Positions 21,391-29,610 of a DNA stretch of 64,000 nt are shown one piece after another. Each line of letters opens with the position of its first letter. Position 1 is the stretch's first letter. The position numbers and the translations under genes are program-made. A model generated the notes under the pieces. That model was given only the letters and a program-made list of their open reading frames with translations. It was not told the origin of the DNA and did not search any database. The stretch comes from Halobacillus mangrovi (GTDB lineage: Bacteria; Bacillota; Bacilli; Bacillales; Halobacillaceae), in contig NZ_CP020772.1 in NCBI RefSeq assembly GCF_002097535.1, positions 1,426,001 through 1,490,000 of the forward strand. The letters run 5' to 3'.

Positions 21391-21546
21391 ATTATGGTTG
21401 TTTCTAATATCGTTATCATCTAATTCATCCGGATGCGGATCCACTGTATGTTTGTAGTCATACCCTTTGGAAACAGCAAAACCGAACATGGCAGCAATTC
21501 CTAAAACAATGGCAATACATACAATCATGATGATCGTAAATGTCAT
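21382..21546 (-). CDS. Small single-pass membrane protein (YtzI-like)
   Basis: A 54-residue protein with one hydrophobic segment (about residues 3-24, FTIIMIVCIAIVLGIAAMFGFA) followed by the polar tail SKGYDYKHTVDPHPDELDD. The tail resembles the small YtzI-type proteins of Bacillus as I remember them; function unknown. The frame extends upstream to a TTG at 21621, but that start has no ribosome site, and the extension is unlike a membrane-protein N-terminus. ATG at 21546 has only a weak purine-rich stretch upstream, so the start remains uncertain. Confidence 0.62.
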   Translation of the reverse strand: MTFTIIMIVCIAIVLGIAAMFGFAVSKGYDYKHTVDPHPDELDDNDIRNNHNKS

Positions 21547-21641
21547 GTTAACACTTCGCTTTCTTTGCAAAAACGTTGCAAGAGAGTATGAATTCTCTAC
21601 ACACGTCTTATTGTGCCACAAGAATTTTAGGATGACTACAA

Positions 21642-23354
21642 TTATTGGGTCTTTTCTTTAATGAATTCAACAACTTCCTCAGCTGTACCTTTAGAAAGGA
21701 TTTCTTCTTTATAAGAAGCAAGCTCCTTCTTAGAAAGGTTTCTAATTTGCGTACGTGCAGGAAGAATAGATGTAGCACTCATGCTGAATTCATCAAGGCC
21801 TAGACCGAGCAGAATTGGTATGGCGATTTCATCTCCAGCCATTTCTCCGCACATTCCAGCCCATTTACCTTCTGCATGTGCAGCCTCAATAACATTGTTA
21901 ATTAAGTTTAGGATGGCTGGATTATAAGGCTGATACAAGTATGAAACTCGTTCATTCATACGGTCTGCAGCCATTGTGTATTGAATAAGGTCATTGGTTC
22001 CGATACTGAAGAAGTCCACTTCTTTGGCAAACTGTCGAGCGATGACTGCAGTAGCAGGGATTTCAACCATCATTCCGACTTCAATATCTTCTGCCACTTC
22101 TTTGCCTTCATTGGTCAGCTTTTCTCTCTCTTCCTCAAGAATTGCTTTCGCCTGGCGGAACTCCTCAAGCGTTGCAATCATTGGGAACATAATCTTCAGA
22201 TTGCCGTGTACGCTTGCACGTAAAAGGGCGCGCAGCTGAACACGGAAGATATCATCACGTTCTAAGCAGAGACGAATCGCGCGATACCCTAAAAACGGGT
22301 TCATTTCATCTGGAAGGTCAAGATAATCAAGTTCCTTATCTCCGCCGATGTCCAGTGTACGAACGACTACAGGGTTGTCTCCCATTTGTTTCAGCACAGA
22401 AGAGTACGCATCGTATTGTTCTTCTTCTGTCGGAAGTTGACTTTTACCCATATAAAGGAACTCAGTACGGTAAAGACCAACGCCTTCACCACCGTTGTTT
22501 AGAACACCTTCTACATCATCAGGAGTTCCAATGTTAGCTACAAGCTCAACATGATCACCTTCTGAGGTAACGGTAGGTTCGTCTTTTAGCTTAGCCCATT
22601 CTTGTTTTTGCTTTTCAAAATCGACTTGCTTCTGTTTGTATGTTTCAACTTGCTCATCAGTAGGATCAACAATAACGTCTCCATTAATCCCATCGACGAT
22701 GATCATGACATCCTTCTCTGCTTGAGAAGTGATATTCTTTGTTCCAACGACAGCTGGAATCTCAAGAGACCGAGCCATGATTGCCGAGTGGGAGGTACGT
22801 CCGCCAATATCAGTAGTGAACCCTTTGACGTATTGCTTGTTCAACTGAGCTGTATCAGAAGGAGTCAAGTCGTCAGCAACGATGACCACTTCTTCATTGA
22901 TTAAGGCAGGATCAGGGAACGTAACGTTTAATAGGTGGGCCATGACACGCTTTGTTACGTCCTGGATATCTGCTGCGCGTTCACGCATGTATTCATTATC
23001 CATGTTTTTGAACATATCAATGAACATATTGGCTGTCTCGTGAAGGGCAGCTTCTGCATTCACGTTTTCAGCTTTTATTTTATCTTCAATAGGCTGAATA
23101 AGTTCAGGGTCACTAAGCACAAGCAGGTGAGCAGAAAAGATTTCAGCATGCTCATCTCCCAGGGATTTCTTCGTGTGCTCTTTAATTTTTTCCAATTCAG
23201 ACTTCGATGTTTCAAGGGCCTCATGCAGGCGTTTTACCTCGTGGTCTGGCTGGTCAATTTTGTCTTTACTGAATGTGAGGTCTGGAGTTTCCAGACGGTA
23301 CACCTTCGCAATGGCAATACCGCTGGAAGCTGCAATACCTTGAAGCTGTGTCAT
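21642..23354 (-). CDS. ptsI: PTS enzyme I (phosphoenolpyruvate-protein phosphotransferase)
   Basis: Takes phosphate from phosphoenolpyruvate and passes it to HPr His15. The 570 residues include the HPr-binding N-terminal helical domain, the swivelling domain with active-site His189 in [13 protein letters not shown], and the C-terminal PEP-binding barrel with [32 protein letters not shown] and GMCGEMAGD. It starts four bases after the ptsH stop. It is the last gene of the fruR-fruK-fruA-ptsH-ptsI cluster, instead of the ptsG-ptsH-ptsI arrangement of Bacillus subtilis. Confidence 0.98.
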   Translation of the reverse strand: MTQLQGIAASSGIAIAKVYRLETPDLTFSKDKIDQPDHEVKRLHEALETSKSELEKIKEHTKKSLGDEHAEIFSAHLLVLSDPELIQPIEDKIKAENVNAEAALHETANMFIDMFKNMDNEYMRERAADIQDVTKRVMAHLLNVTFPDPALINEEVVIVADDLTPSDTAQLNKQYVKGFTTDIGGRTSHSAIMARSLEIPAVVGTKNITSQAEKDVMIIVDGINGDVIVDPTDEQVETYKQKQVDFEKQKQEWAKLKDEPTVTSEGDHVELVANIGTPDDVEGVLNNGGEGVGLYRTEFLYMGKSQLPTEEEQYDAYSSVLKQMGDNPVVVRTLDIGGDKELDYLDLPDEMNPFLGYRAIRLCLERDDIFRVQLRALLRASVHGNLKIMFPMIATLEEFRQAKAILEEEREKLTNEGKEVAEDIEVGMMVEIPATAVIARQFAKEVDFFSIGTNDLIQYTMAADRMNERVSYLYQPYNPAILNLINNVIEAAHAEGKWAGMCGEMAGDEIAIPILLGLGLDEFSMSATSILPARTQIRNLSKKELASYKEEILSKGTAEEVVEFIKEKTQ

Positions 23355-23358
23355 TCGT

Positions 23359-23625
23359 TTACTCCCCCAAGCTTTCGTTCTTCATAGTTGTCGCTAAGTG
23401 ATCGATCGCTTCTTGCTCGTCACTTCCTTCAGCAGTAATCTTCACTTCTGCTCCAGAAGGGATTCCCAGGCTCATGATACCCATGATGGATTTCAGGTTA
23501 ACAGCCTTTTCTTTATAATGTAAGTTGATATCTGACTCGTACTTTCCTGCATTTTGTACAAGTACAGTTGCCGGGCGTGCGTGTACACCATCTGAGGATG
23601 TAATTGTAAATGTTTTTTCTACCAT
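23359..23625 (-). CDS. ptsH: Phosphocarrier protein HPr
   Basis: 88-residue phosphocarrier of the PTS. His15, phosphorylated by enzyme I, is in [11 protein letters not shown], and regulatory Ser46, the HPr kinase target, is in [26 protein letters not shown] precedes the ATG. It lies between fruA and ptsI. Its paralog Crh, which lacks His15, is at 10579-10833. Confidence 0.98.
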   Translation of the reverse strand: MVEKTFTITSSDGVHARPATVLVQNAGKYESDINLHYKEKAVNLKSIMGIMSLGIPSGAEVKITAEGSDEQEAIDHLATTMKNESLGE

Positions 23626-23680
23626 TATGATTCCTCCTAAAAAAAGTATATATTTTTTGGATTACCCTAACTTTATTATT

Positions 23681-25585
23681 TTAAGCCTTTTTAAGGTCTT
23701 TTTTCAAGAATCCTACCACAATTGCTCCAAGAATTGAGCCTGCGGCAATTGCGACGAGATAAAGAACAATCTGCATGAATCCACCTTCTACCAGTGGTGC
23801 CACAATTATCCCTCCGTGAGGGGCACGTAGTCCGATACCAAATAACATCGTCAGCATTCCTGCAAGAGCGCTTCCTGCGACCATAGAAGGAATGACACGT
23901 GCAGGGTCAGCTGCGGCAAATGGAATCGCTCCCTCTGTGATAAAGAATGCGCCTAACGGATAAGCGGCTTTACCTGTTTCGCGTTCTTGTTTTGTAAATT
24001 TATTTTTAAAGAAAGTAGTTGCAAGTCCCATTGCAAGTGGTGGAACCATACCACCGGCCATAGCTGCTGCAATAAAGGTGTAGTTATTCGCTTCAAGAGC
24101 AGCGATTCCGAATGTGTAGGCTGCTTTGTTTACAGGTCCCCCCATATCGACAGCCATCATACCGCCTACTATGAGTCCTAATAGAGCTAAGTTTGTCCCG
24201 CTCATGCTGTCAAGCAAATCAAACAACCAAGTGTAAACACTTGTTAGTGCAGGATTGATGAGTAACATGATCATTCCTGTTGCGAAAATCGATAGAACTG
24301 GATAGAAGAGAACTGTCTTCAATCCATCTAAAACAGCAGGAAGTCCTTCAAGAGCTTTCTTAACGCCTAACGTAATATAACCTGCTAAGAAACCGGCAAT
24401 CAAACCGCCTAAGAAACCTGATCCGTTTCCAGCACCTTCCGCTGAGGTTTGCGTAATTGCAATAAGACCTCCGACCATACCAGGGGCAAAACCAGGTCGA
24501 TCTGCAATGCTGGACGCAATGAAACCAGCCAGTACAGGAACAAGTAAGAAGAAGGCGTTGGCTCCGCCAATTGTACTTAACATTTCAGCAAAGCGGTTAT
24601 ATTCTCCACTGTCAGGGTTAGCAGAATTAATTCCCCAGAAGAACGATATTGCTATGAGGATACCGCCTCCAACGACAAATGGAAGCATGTTAGAAACACC
24701 ATTCATTAAGTGTTTATAAATACCGGAACGTTGGCCTTTTTCTTCAGATCCTACAGCTGATTTGCTGCTGCCGCCACCTTGATAGGTTGGTGCATCTTTG
24801 TTTACAGCTTTTTCAATCAAATCTCTTGGTTCGTGGATTGCTTTGGCTACGGGGACTTCAATAACCGGTTTTCCGTGGAAGCCTTCCATATCGACTTTTG
24901 TATCAGCGGCTACGATGATCGCATCAGCTTCAGCAATGTCTTCTTTCGTTAGACGATTTTTCACTCCGCCAGAACCGTTCGTTTGTACTTTAATATTGAC
25001 GCCCATTTCTTGTGCTGTGGCTTTCAATTTATCGGCAGCCATAAACGTGTGAGCAATCCCGGTTGGACAAGCCGTAACAGCAAGAATCTTACTTTCGGCA
25101 CCGCTGTCTGTCTCTTCTTCTCCTTCTTCCTCGGCTTCTTTAGCGTTAATTGCCTCGATGACATCATCTTCCGTTTTTGCTTCTTCCAATTTGTTACGGA
25201 AGTTATTGTCCATTAGAAAGGATGAAAGACGTGACAACGTTTCTAAGTGAGCGTTGTTCGCACCTTCAGAAGCTGCAATCATAAAGAACAAGTTTGTTGG
25301 CTCTCCATCAAGCGATTCATAATCCAAGCCTTCTTGAGACCGCCCAAACACAATAGCTGGTTCTTTGACGGCTCCAGTTTTAGCATGCGGAATCGCAATG
25401 CCTTCTCCAATCCCGGTTGTACTTTGCTGTTCACGGGCTTCTATGGCCTGTTTAAATTCATCGCGGTCATTTAATTTACCGGCCTGGTCCAACTTCCCAA
25501 TCAACTCATCGATCGCTGCAGGTTTGGATGAAGCGGACATGTTTAACAAAATCGTGTCTTTTGTGAGTAAGTCTGTAATTCTCAT
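23681..25585 (-). CDS. fruA: PTS fructose transporter subunit EIIABC
   Basis: Imports fructose and phosphorylates it to fructose-1-phosphate. The 634 residues are ordered IIA-IIB-IIC: IIA about 1-148 with phosphorylated His67 (GIAIPHAKTG); an acidic linker EAEEEGEEETDSG; IIB about 165-265 with Cys173 (TACPTGIAHTFMAA); IIC about 290-634 with many membrane segments, including GGMMAVDMGGPVNKAA and APHGGIIVAPL. Its start overlaps the fruK stop in an ATGA. Downstream lie ptsH and ptsI, so the whole phosphate relay is encoded together. Confidence 0.97.
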   Translation of the reverse strand: MRITDLLTKDTILLNMSASSKPAAIDELIGKLDQAGKLNDRDEFKQAIEAREQQSTTGIGEGIAIPHAKTGAVKEPAIVFGRSQEGLDYESLDGEPTNLFFMIAASEGANNAHLETLSRLSSFLMDNNFRNKLEEAKTEDDVIEAINAKEAEEEGEEETDSGAESKILAVTACPTGIAHTFMAADKLKATAQEMGVNIKVQTNGSGGVKNRLTKEDIAEADAIIVAADTKVDMEGFHGKPVIEVPVAKAIHEPRDLIEKAVNKDAPTYQGGGSSKSAVGSEEKGQRSGIYKHLMNGVSNMLPFVVGGGILIAISFFWGINSANPDSGEYNRFAEMLSTIGGANAFFLLVPVLAGFIASSIADRPGFAPGMVGGLIAITQTSAEGAGNGSGFLGGLIAGFLAGYITLGVKKALEGLPAVLDGLKTVLFYPVLSIFATGMIMLLINPALTSVYTWLFDLLDSMSGTNLALLGLIVGGMMAVDMGGPVNKAAYTFGIAALEANNYTFIAAAMAGGMVPPLAMGLATTFFKNKFTKQERETGKAAYPLGAFFITEGAIPFAAADPARVIPSMVAGSALAGMLTMLFGIGLRAPHGGIIVAPLVEGGFMQIVLYLVAIAAGSILGAIVVGFLKKDLKKA

Positions 25586-26514
25586 TGATTAATTCCCTCC
25601 TCATTAATTGAAGAAATGGCAATCTCATTTAATAAGTTTTCTACGTCATCTCTTTCACATAAGTCATCATTAAAGGCTGTTGCACTGCCAGCGGCTACGC
25701 CATAACGAAAGGCTTCTTCGACAGACTCTCCTTTATGAAGCGCAGCGATAAACCCAGAAACAAGAGAGTCACCTGCACCTACAGAATTCTTTACTTTACC
25801 TTTAGGAACATTAGCTACAAGACGTTTATTTTCTCCAACATAAACGGCACCTGCTCCCCCCATAGATATGACCACATGTTTTACGCCTTCATCTAGAAGT
25901 TTTGCTGCATAATGGGCAGCTTTGTCGATCGAATCCACGTTTGTTGAGAAAAGTTCCCCAAGTTCATGATGATTCGGCTTAAGAAAGAAAAGCGGGTGAC
26001 CAATCAAGTTCTTCAGGGCATCTCCGGATGTATCTGCAACAAACTTCGTTCCATTTTTGTAGCAAATGTCAGCAATCGTATTATAAAAGTCCGAAGGAAG
26101 AGAGGATGGAACACTGCCTGCGAGCACAAGCGTATCTTCTTCTGTGAGTGAACGAACCTGTTCAAGCAGCTTTTGCTGGTGATTCTCAGTTAAATTTGGC
26201 CCAGGTCCGTTAATTTCCGTTTCATTGGAACTTTTCAGTTTTACATTTACTCGAGTAGTCTGGCCTGTATCAACAAACTGATGGCTTACGTTTTCCTTTG
26301 ACAAAAAGTTTTTTACAAATTCCCCCGTGAAACCGCCGATAAAGCCCAGAGCAGCTGTATCTACGCCTAATCTTGACATTACGCGAGAGACATTAATTCC
26401 TTTACCCCCAGGATAATAAAAGGTTTGATGAGCTCGGTTTAAACCAGCGGCTTCGAATTCATGTACGCTCATTACGTAATCAATCGAAGGGTTCAATGTA
26501 CACGAATAGATCAT
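25582..26514 (-). CDS. fruK: 1-phosphofructokinase
   Basis: PfkB-family kinase converting fructose-1-phosphate to fructose-1,6-bisphosphate. The 310 residues begin MIYSCTLNPSIDYVM, have the family signature YYPGGKGINVSRVM and GFIGGFTG near the N-terminus, and end with the ATP-site motif KNSVGAGDSLVSGFIAAL containing the catalytic Asp. The start overlaps the fruR stop by four bases, and its stop overlaps fruA, so all three are translationally coupled. Fructose-1,6-bisphosphate made here is also the inducer of CggR elsewhere in the window. Confidence 0.97.
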   Translation of the reverse strand: MIYSCTLNPSIDYVMSVHEFEAAGLNRAHQTFYYPGGKGINVSRVMSRLGVDTAALGFIGGFTGEFVKNFLSKENVSHQFVDTGQTTRVNVKLKSSNETEINGPGPNLTENHQQKLLEQVRSLTEEDTLVLAGSVPSSLPSDFYNTIADICYKNGTKFVADTSGDALKNLIGHPLFFLKPNHHELGELFSTNVDSIDKAAHYAAKLLDEGVKHVVISMGGAGAVYVGENKRLVANVPKGKVKNSVGAGDSLVSGFIAALHKGESVEEAFRYGVAAGSATAFNDDLCERDDVENLLNEIAISSINEEGINQ

Positions 26515-27260
26515 GCTGTCACAACCTTTATATTTGTTTTTTCTTTATAGTGTGTAAGTAAGCTGCCTTGATAGTTCGTTAAGATGTCTGCCTGATCGAG
26601 ATTTCCGAACTTACAAAAAGCGACTTCATCAAATTTTGAATGATCAGCGAGAATATACCGCTGTTTAGATAAAGACAATGTCATTTGTTTGACCGCGGCT
26701 TCTTCTGTGTCAGGGGTCGTATAACCACCTTCCAACGATATTCCGTTCGTCCCCATAAAGCATTGATCGAAACGATATTGCTGGAGATTAGTGAGTGCGC
26801 CTGCACCGACAACGGCTCTGGTACGGTGTTTCACATACCCGCCCAATACATAAGTTTTGATTTGGTATTCGTTCAAAGCATCCAGATGATTTAATCCGTT
26901 CGTAACTACCGTGATATCATTAGCTTTTAAAAAAGGAATCATTTCGTATGTCGTTGATCCAGCATCAATGAAGACACAATCTCCATCATGAATTAAAGAA
27001 GCTGCATAGCGGGCGATCGCGATCTTTTCCTCATGGTGTTTAGTAGTTTTCTCTCCTAAGGTTGGTTCATCACTCGTTGAGCTTCTTAATGAAGCCCCAC
27101 CATGCACACGACGAATTTGTCCTTCTTTCTCCAATTGATCTAAGTCTCTACGTATCGTTGATTCTGATGCGCCAGTCTGATCTACTAATTCCTTCAATTT
27201 AACGGTGTGGTGCTTTTTGATTGTTTTTAAGATGATCTGATGTCGCTCGGGAGTCAGCAA
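26511..27260 (-). CDS. fruR: DeoR-family fructose operon repressor
   Basis: 249-residue regulator. An N-terminal helix-turn-helix (about residues 1-60, MLTPERHQIILKTIKKHHTVKLK... ASESTIRRDLDQLEK) is followed by the DeoR-type sugar-phosphate sensor domain (about 75-235) with IFIDAGSTTYEM-like DCVFIDAGSTTYE, VVTNGLN and ILADHSKF. The frame continues upstream, but the TTG at 27260 is preferred: AAGGAGG is 10 bases before it, and the protein then starts exactly like other FruR proteins. Fructose-1-phosphate is the likely effector. Five phased repeats lie over and upstream of its promoter. Confidence 0.94.
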   Translation of the reverse strand: MLTPERHQIILKTIKKHHTVKLKELVDQTGASESTIRRDLDQLEKEGQIRRVHGGASLRSSTSDEPTLGEKTTKHHEEKIAIARYAASLIHDGDCVFIDAGSTTYEMIPFLKANDITVVTNGLNHLDALNEYQIKTYVLGGYVKHRTRAVVGAGALTNLQQYRFDQCFMGTNGISLEGGYTTPDTEEAAVKQMTLSLSKQRYILADHSKFDEVAFCKFGNLDQADILTNYQGSLLTHYKEKTNIKVVTA

Positions 27261-27297
27261 GGAGCTCACACCTCCTTTTTTTCTTATCTTATTTACT

Positions 27298-27370
27298 ATA
27301 ATAAGGTAAGCCCTTACATAAATCAACCATAAACCATCAAAAACATTCATAAACAATCATAAATCAATCA
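27298..27370 (-). promoter_or_regulatory. fruR promoter with five phased repeats (putative FruR operator)
   Basis: Minus-strand TTGATT (27321-27326) and TATTAT (27298-27303) are 17 bases apart. On the plus strand units like CATAAAYMA occur at 27317, 27328, 27338 (degenerate, CAAAAACATT), 27348 and 27358, that is every 10-11 bases on one face of the helix, covering and preceding the -35. This fits DeoR-type repressors, which bind repeated sites. An imperfect CcpA-like palindrome (27305-27318) lies in the spacer. Confidence 0.72.
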
Positions 27371-27383
27371 GAAACGTTCGCGA

Positions 27384-27413
27384 AATAGCCATCCTTATGG
27401 GAGGATGGCTATT
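27384..27413. repeat. Strong hairpin upstream of fruR
   Basis: AATAGCCATCCT (27384-27395) is perfectly inverted by AGGATGGCTATT (27402-27413). No T-run on either side. The remainder of the 27414-27650 gap is AT-rich and holds no gene I can support. Confidence 0.55.
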
Positions 27414-27651
27414 ATCGGATATGAAAGTAGTTTTTGTTGACTTTACCACTCTATGTACTTTTGACCACTAGTAAGGTTGAAAATTTCGATCGAATAAGGA
27501 GGTCTGTGAAGCAAATCGACAAACGACTTTAGCTGAGTCAACTAAATTTAATTCAATGTCATATTCATTATTCTTTAAATGGTATTTGTGTATGAATTGT
27601 AATGTATTTTCATTTTAAAAAAATGAGTGGTATATCTTTGTTTGAATTATC

Positions 27652-27680
27652 TTGATGGACGTGGGCTTTTATGCTACATT
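27652..27680 (+). promoter_or_regulatory. Putative secG promoter
   Basis: TTGATG (27652-27657), 17 bases, TACATT (27675-27680). AGGAGGTG and the secG start follow. Confidence 0.5.
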
Positions 27681-27722
27681 TAATCTAGTCATTTGTACGT
27701 CTTTAGGAGGTGTTGGCACATC

Positions 27723-27956
27723 ATGGAAACACTTGCAATCACATTACTAACCATTGATACAATAGCTTTAATCGTATTGGTTCTACTTCAATCTGGTAAA
27801 AGTGCCGGTCTTTCAGGAGCGATTTCTGGAGGGGCTGAACAATTATTTGGTAAACAAAAGGCTCGTGGTATAGATGCTGTACTGCACAAAGCGACCATCG
27901 TAACCGGTGTTCTTTTCTTTGTATTGGCATTCTTGACAGGCTATGTTATTGGATAA
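27723..27956 (+). CDS. secG: Preprotein translocase subunit SecG
   Basis: Small integral membrane subunit of the SecYEG channel, 77 residues with two membrane segments (about 5-23 and 56-75). The connecting loop [22 protein letters not shown] is the SecG signature. The frame is open from 27693, but ATG at 27723 gives the family N-terminus [17 protein letters not shown] lies about 10 bases upstream. The position before carboxylesterase, rnr, smpB and ssrA is conserved in Bacillus. Confidence 0.95.
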   Translation: METLAITLLTIDTIALIVLVLLQSGKSAGLSGAISGGAEQLFGKQKARGIDAVLHKATIVTGVLFFVLAFLTGYVIG

Positions 27957-27978
27957 AGTTAATAATAATTCGAACTAG

Positions 27979-28011
27979 AAACCGCGCTAATGAAACAGCG
28001 CGGTTTTTCTT
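27979..28011 (+). terminator. Terminator after secG
   Basis: AAACCGCGCT (27979-27988) inverted by AGCGCGGTTT (27997-28006), then further T. Confidence 0.92.
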
Positions 28012-28100
28012 TTAAGCTTTATTTAACCTAAGTTGAAAAGCAGCCAAAATAATGGATGTTCATTCTTCAATAACTTGAATCTTAGCTTCGAGACTTTCTT

Positions 28101-28276
28101 GAGTCCGTTACGTTATAGGAGTTAGGGATGGCGGGGAAACGACTCGCTTTCCTGCGGGGGAACTGGCAAGCCTCCTCAGTCGCTGTGCTCCTTGTGGGGT
28201 CTTGCCTAGCCCCTTCTCCCGCGGAAGTCTCGCCGTTTCCCCGCCAACCCATCCTTTTTTTGTCATAAACGGACTC
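28101..28276. repeat. Fold-back repeat element, copy 1
   Basis: Outer arms GAGTCCGTT (28101-28109) and AACGGACTC (28268-28276) enclose inner arms GGCGGGGAAACG (28130-28141) and CGTTTCCCCGCC (28234-28245). Next to the inner arms are the conserved boxes ACTCGCTTTCC and CCCGCGGAAGTCTCGCC, which recur in the other copies. It has no coding sequence. It shares the 27957-28826 gap with copy 2. Confidence 0.8.
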
Positions 28277-28428
28277 ATTTAATCCCAGCAAGAGTATTTA
28301 GTAACTGAAGGCGATATCAAATGAGAGTTAGAGATCATTATCTACAGTAATAAAGCCTGTCAGTAAATAGTTTGCGGCTTATCTTCAATAGGAAAATGAA
28401 GATATTAAGCATCATTCACCTCTAAGGC

Positions 28429-28600
28429 GTTTCCGTTATTCAAAACAGTTGAAAGGAGGTCCGGGAAATGGCGAGACTCCTGTGGGAATAAAGTTCATGG
28501 TGAGATCCCGCAAGGCAAAAAGCCTGAGGAAGCTCACCGAACTCCCACGGAAAGCGAGCCATTTCCCGGACCTCCACATTCCATCTATGGTAACGGAAAC
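28429..28600. repeat. Fold-back repeat element, copy 2 (inverted orientation)
   Basis: Outer arms GTTTCCGTTA (28429-28438) and TAACGGAAAC (28591-28600) enclose perfect 18-base inner arms at 28455-28472 and 28558-28575 (GGAGGTCCGGGAAATGGC and its complement). The boxes GGCGAGACTCCTGTGGGA and CCCACGGAAAGCGAGCC match copy 1 read on the other strand. Such GAGACTCCTG...GGAAAGCGAG elements are, as I recall, common between genes in Bacillaceae. Confidence 0.82.
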
Positions 28601-28826
28601 ACAGATTACCTCGAAATCAAGCCTTTCACTATTCTGCTATATAGTTGTATAAAAACTTCCACAACAACTATAGAACTTGAGGTGATAAATTGCCTTTGAT
28701 GAAGGATAATGGGACTACTATTCTTAATAAATGTCACTTGAGCTTGATTTTGGTAAAATAGAAAACGTTGCAAAAAAGAATGAAATATTCAAATAAGGAA
28801 ATAGATGAAGTAAGGAGAGAAATGTT

Positions 28827-29570
28827 ATGAAGATTAAACAACCTCAGCCATTTACGTTTGAGGAAGGAGAACGTGCGGTATTATTATTACATGGATTTAC
28901 TGGTCACTCTGCTGATGTAAGGATGCTCGGACGCTTTCTTCAAAAGCACGGCTACACAACACATGCGCCGATTTATCGCGGTCACGGCAAGGAATTAGAA
29001 GCACTTATTGATGCGCGCCCTGAAGAATGGTGGGCGGATGTGAAAGAGGCTTTGAATCATTTGAGAGAGCTTGGCTATGAAAAGATTGCTGTAGCAGGTC
29101 TGTCCTTAGGTGGAGTGTTAGGGTTAAAGCTTGCTTATTCTGAACCGATTAAAGGGCTTGTTACGATGTGTGCACCGATGTTTTTTGATAATGAAAAACA
29201 ACTGACACAAGGGTTCGAATTTAAGGCTCGGCAGTATAAGCAGCTGGAAGGAAAAGATAAAGAAACGATTGATCAAGAGGTTGAAGAAATGCTTGGTGAA
29301 TCAGAGGAAATGTTTAAAGAACTAGGTAAATTAATTACTTCCGTTCATGACGACGTCGACCAAATTTATACACCTACGTTTGTCGTCCAAGCAGAAAAAG
29401 ATGAAATGATTAATACCGAAAGCGCAAACTATATTTACGAACAAGTTGAAGCAGACAAAAAAGACATTAAATGGTACAAAAACTCTGGACATGTCATTAC
29501 GATGGACAAAGAAAAAGAACAACTTCATGAAGATATACTTGAATTTCTTGAATCATTAGACTGGTCATGA
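28827..29570 (+). CDS. Carboxylesterase, alpha/beta hydrolase (Est30-like)
   Basis: 247-residue cytoplasmic esterase. It has the oxyanion LLLHGFTGHSAD near residue 20, the nucleophile Ser93 in AGLSLGGVLG, Asp192 in QAEKDEMIN and His222 in NSGHVITMD, a full catalytic triad. The lid part is the short charged segment of about residues 120-170. Together with its position before rnr, this matches the Bacillus Est/YvaK group, which hydrolyses short acyl esters; the natural substrate is unknown. TAAGGAG precedes the ATG. Confidence 0.93.
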   Translation: MKIKQPQPFTFEEGERAVLLLHGFTGHSADVRMLGRFLQKHGYTTHAPIYRGHGKELEALIDARPEEWWADVKEALNHLRELGYEKIAVAGLSLGGVLGLKLAYSEPIKGLVTMCAPMFFDNEKQLTQGFEFKARQYKQLEGKDKETIDQEVEEMLGESEEMFKELGKLITSVHDDVDQIYTPTFVVQAEKDEMINTESANYIYEQVEADKKDIKWYKNSGHVITMDKEKEQLHEDILEFLESLDWS

Positions 29571-29610
29571 TCCTAGAGTCTTGTCCTTCATTTAAGAGGA
29601 GGTAAGGCAT

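Noticed and set aside
22935-23387. 150-codon open frame antisense to ptsI
   Set aside because: It is complementary to the strongly conserved enzyme I gene and has no start signals.
27305-27318. Possible CcpA cre site TGTAAGGGCTTACC (minus strand) in the fruR promoter
   Set aside because: It lacks the central CG of the consensus and has a second mismatch; kept only as a remark in the promoter entry.
27490-27535. AAGGAGG followed by a GTG-started 8-codon frame upstream of secG (leader peptide?)
   Set aside because: Too short, no regulatory codon run, and no attenuator structure attached.
28082-28652. Open frames inside the fold-back repeats (28082-28291 minus, 28449-28652 plus)
   Set aside because: They lie entirely over inverted-repeat DNA, have no ribosome site and no protein-like composition.
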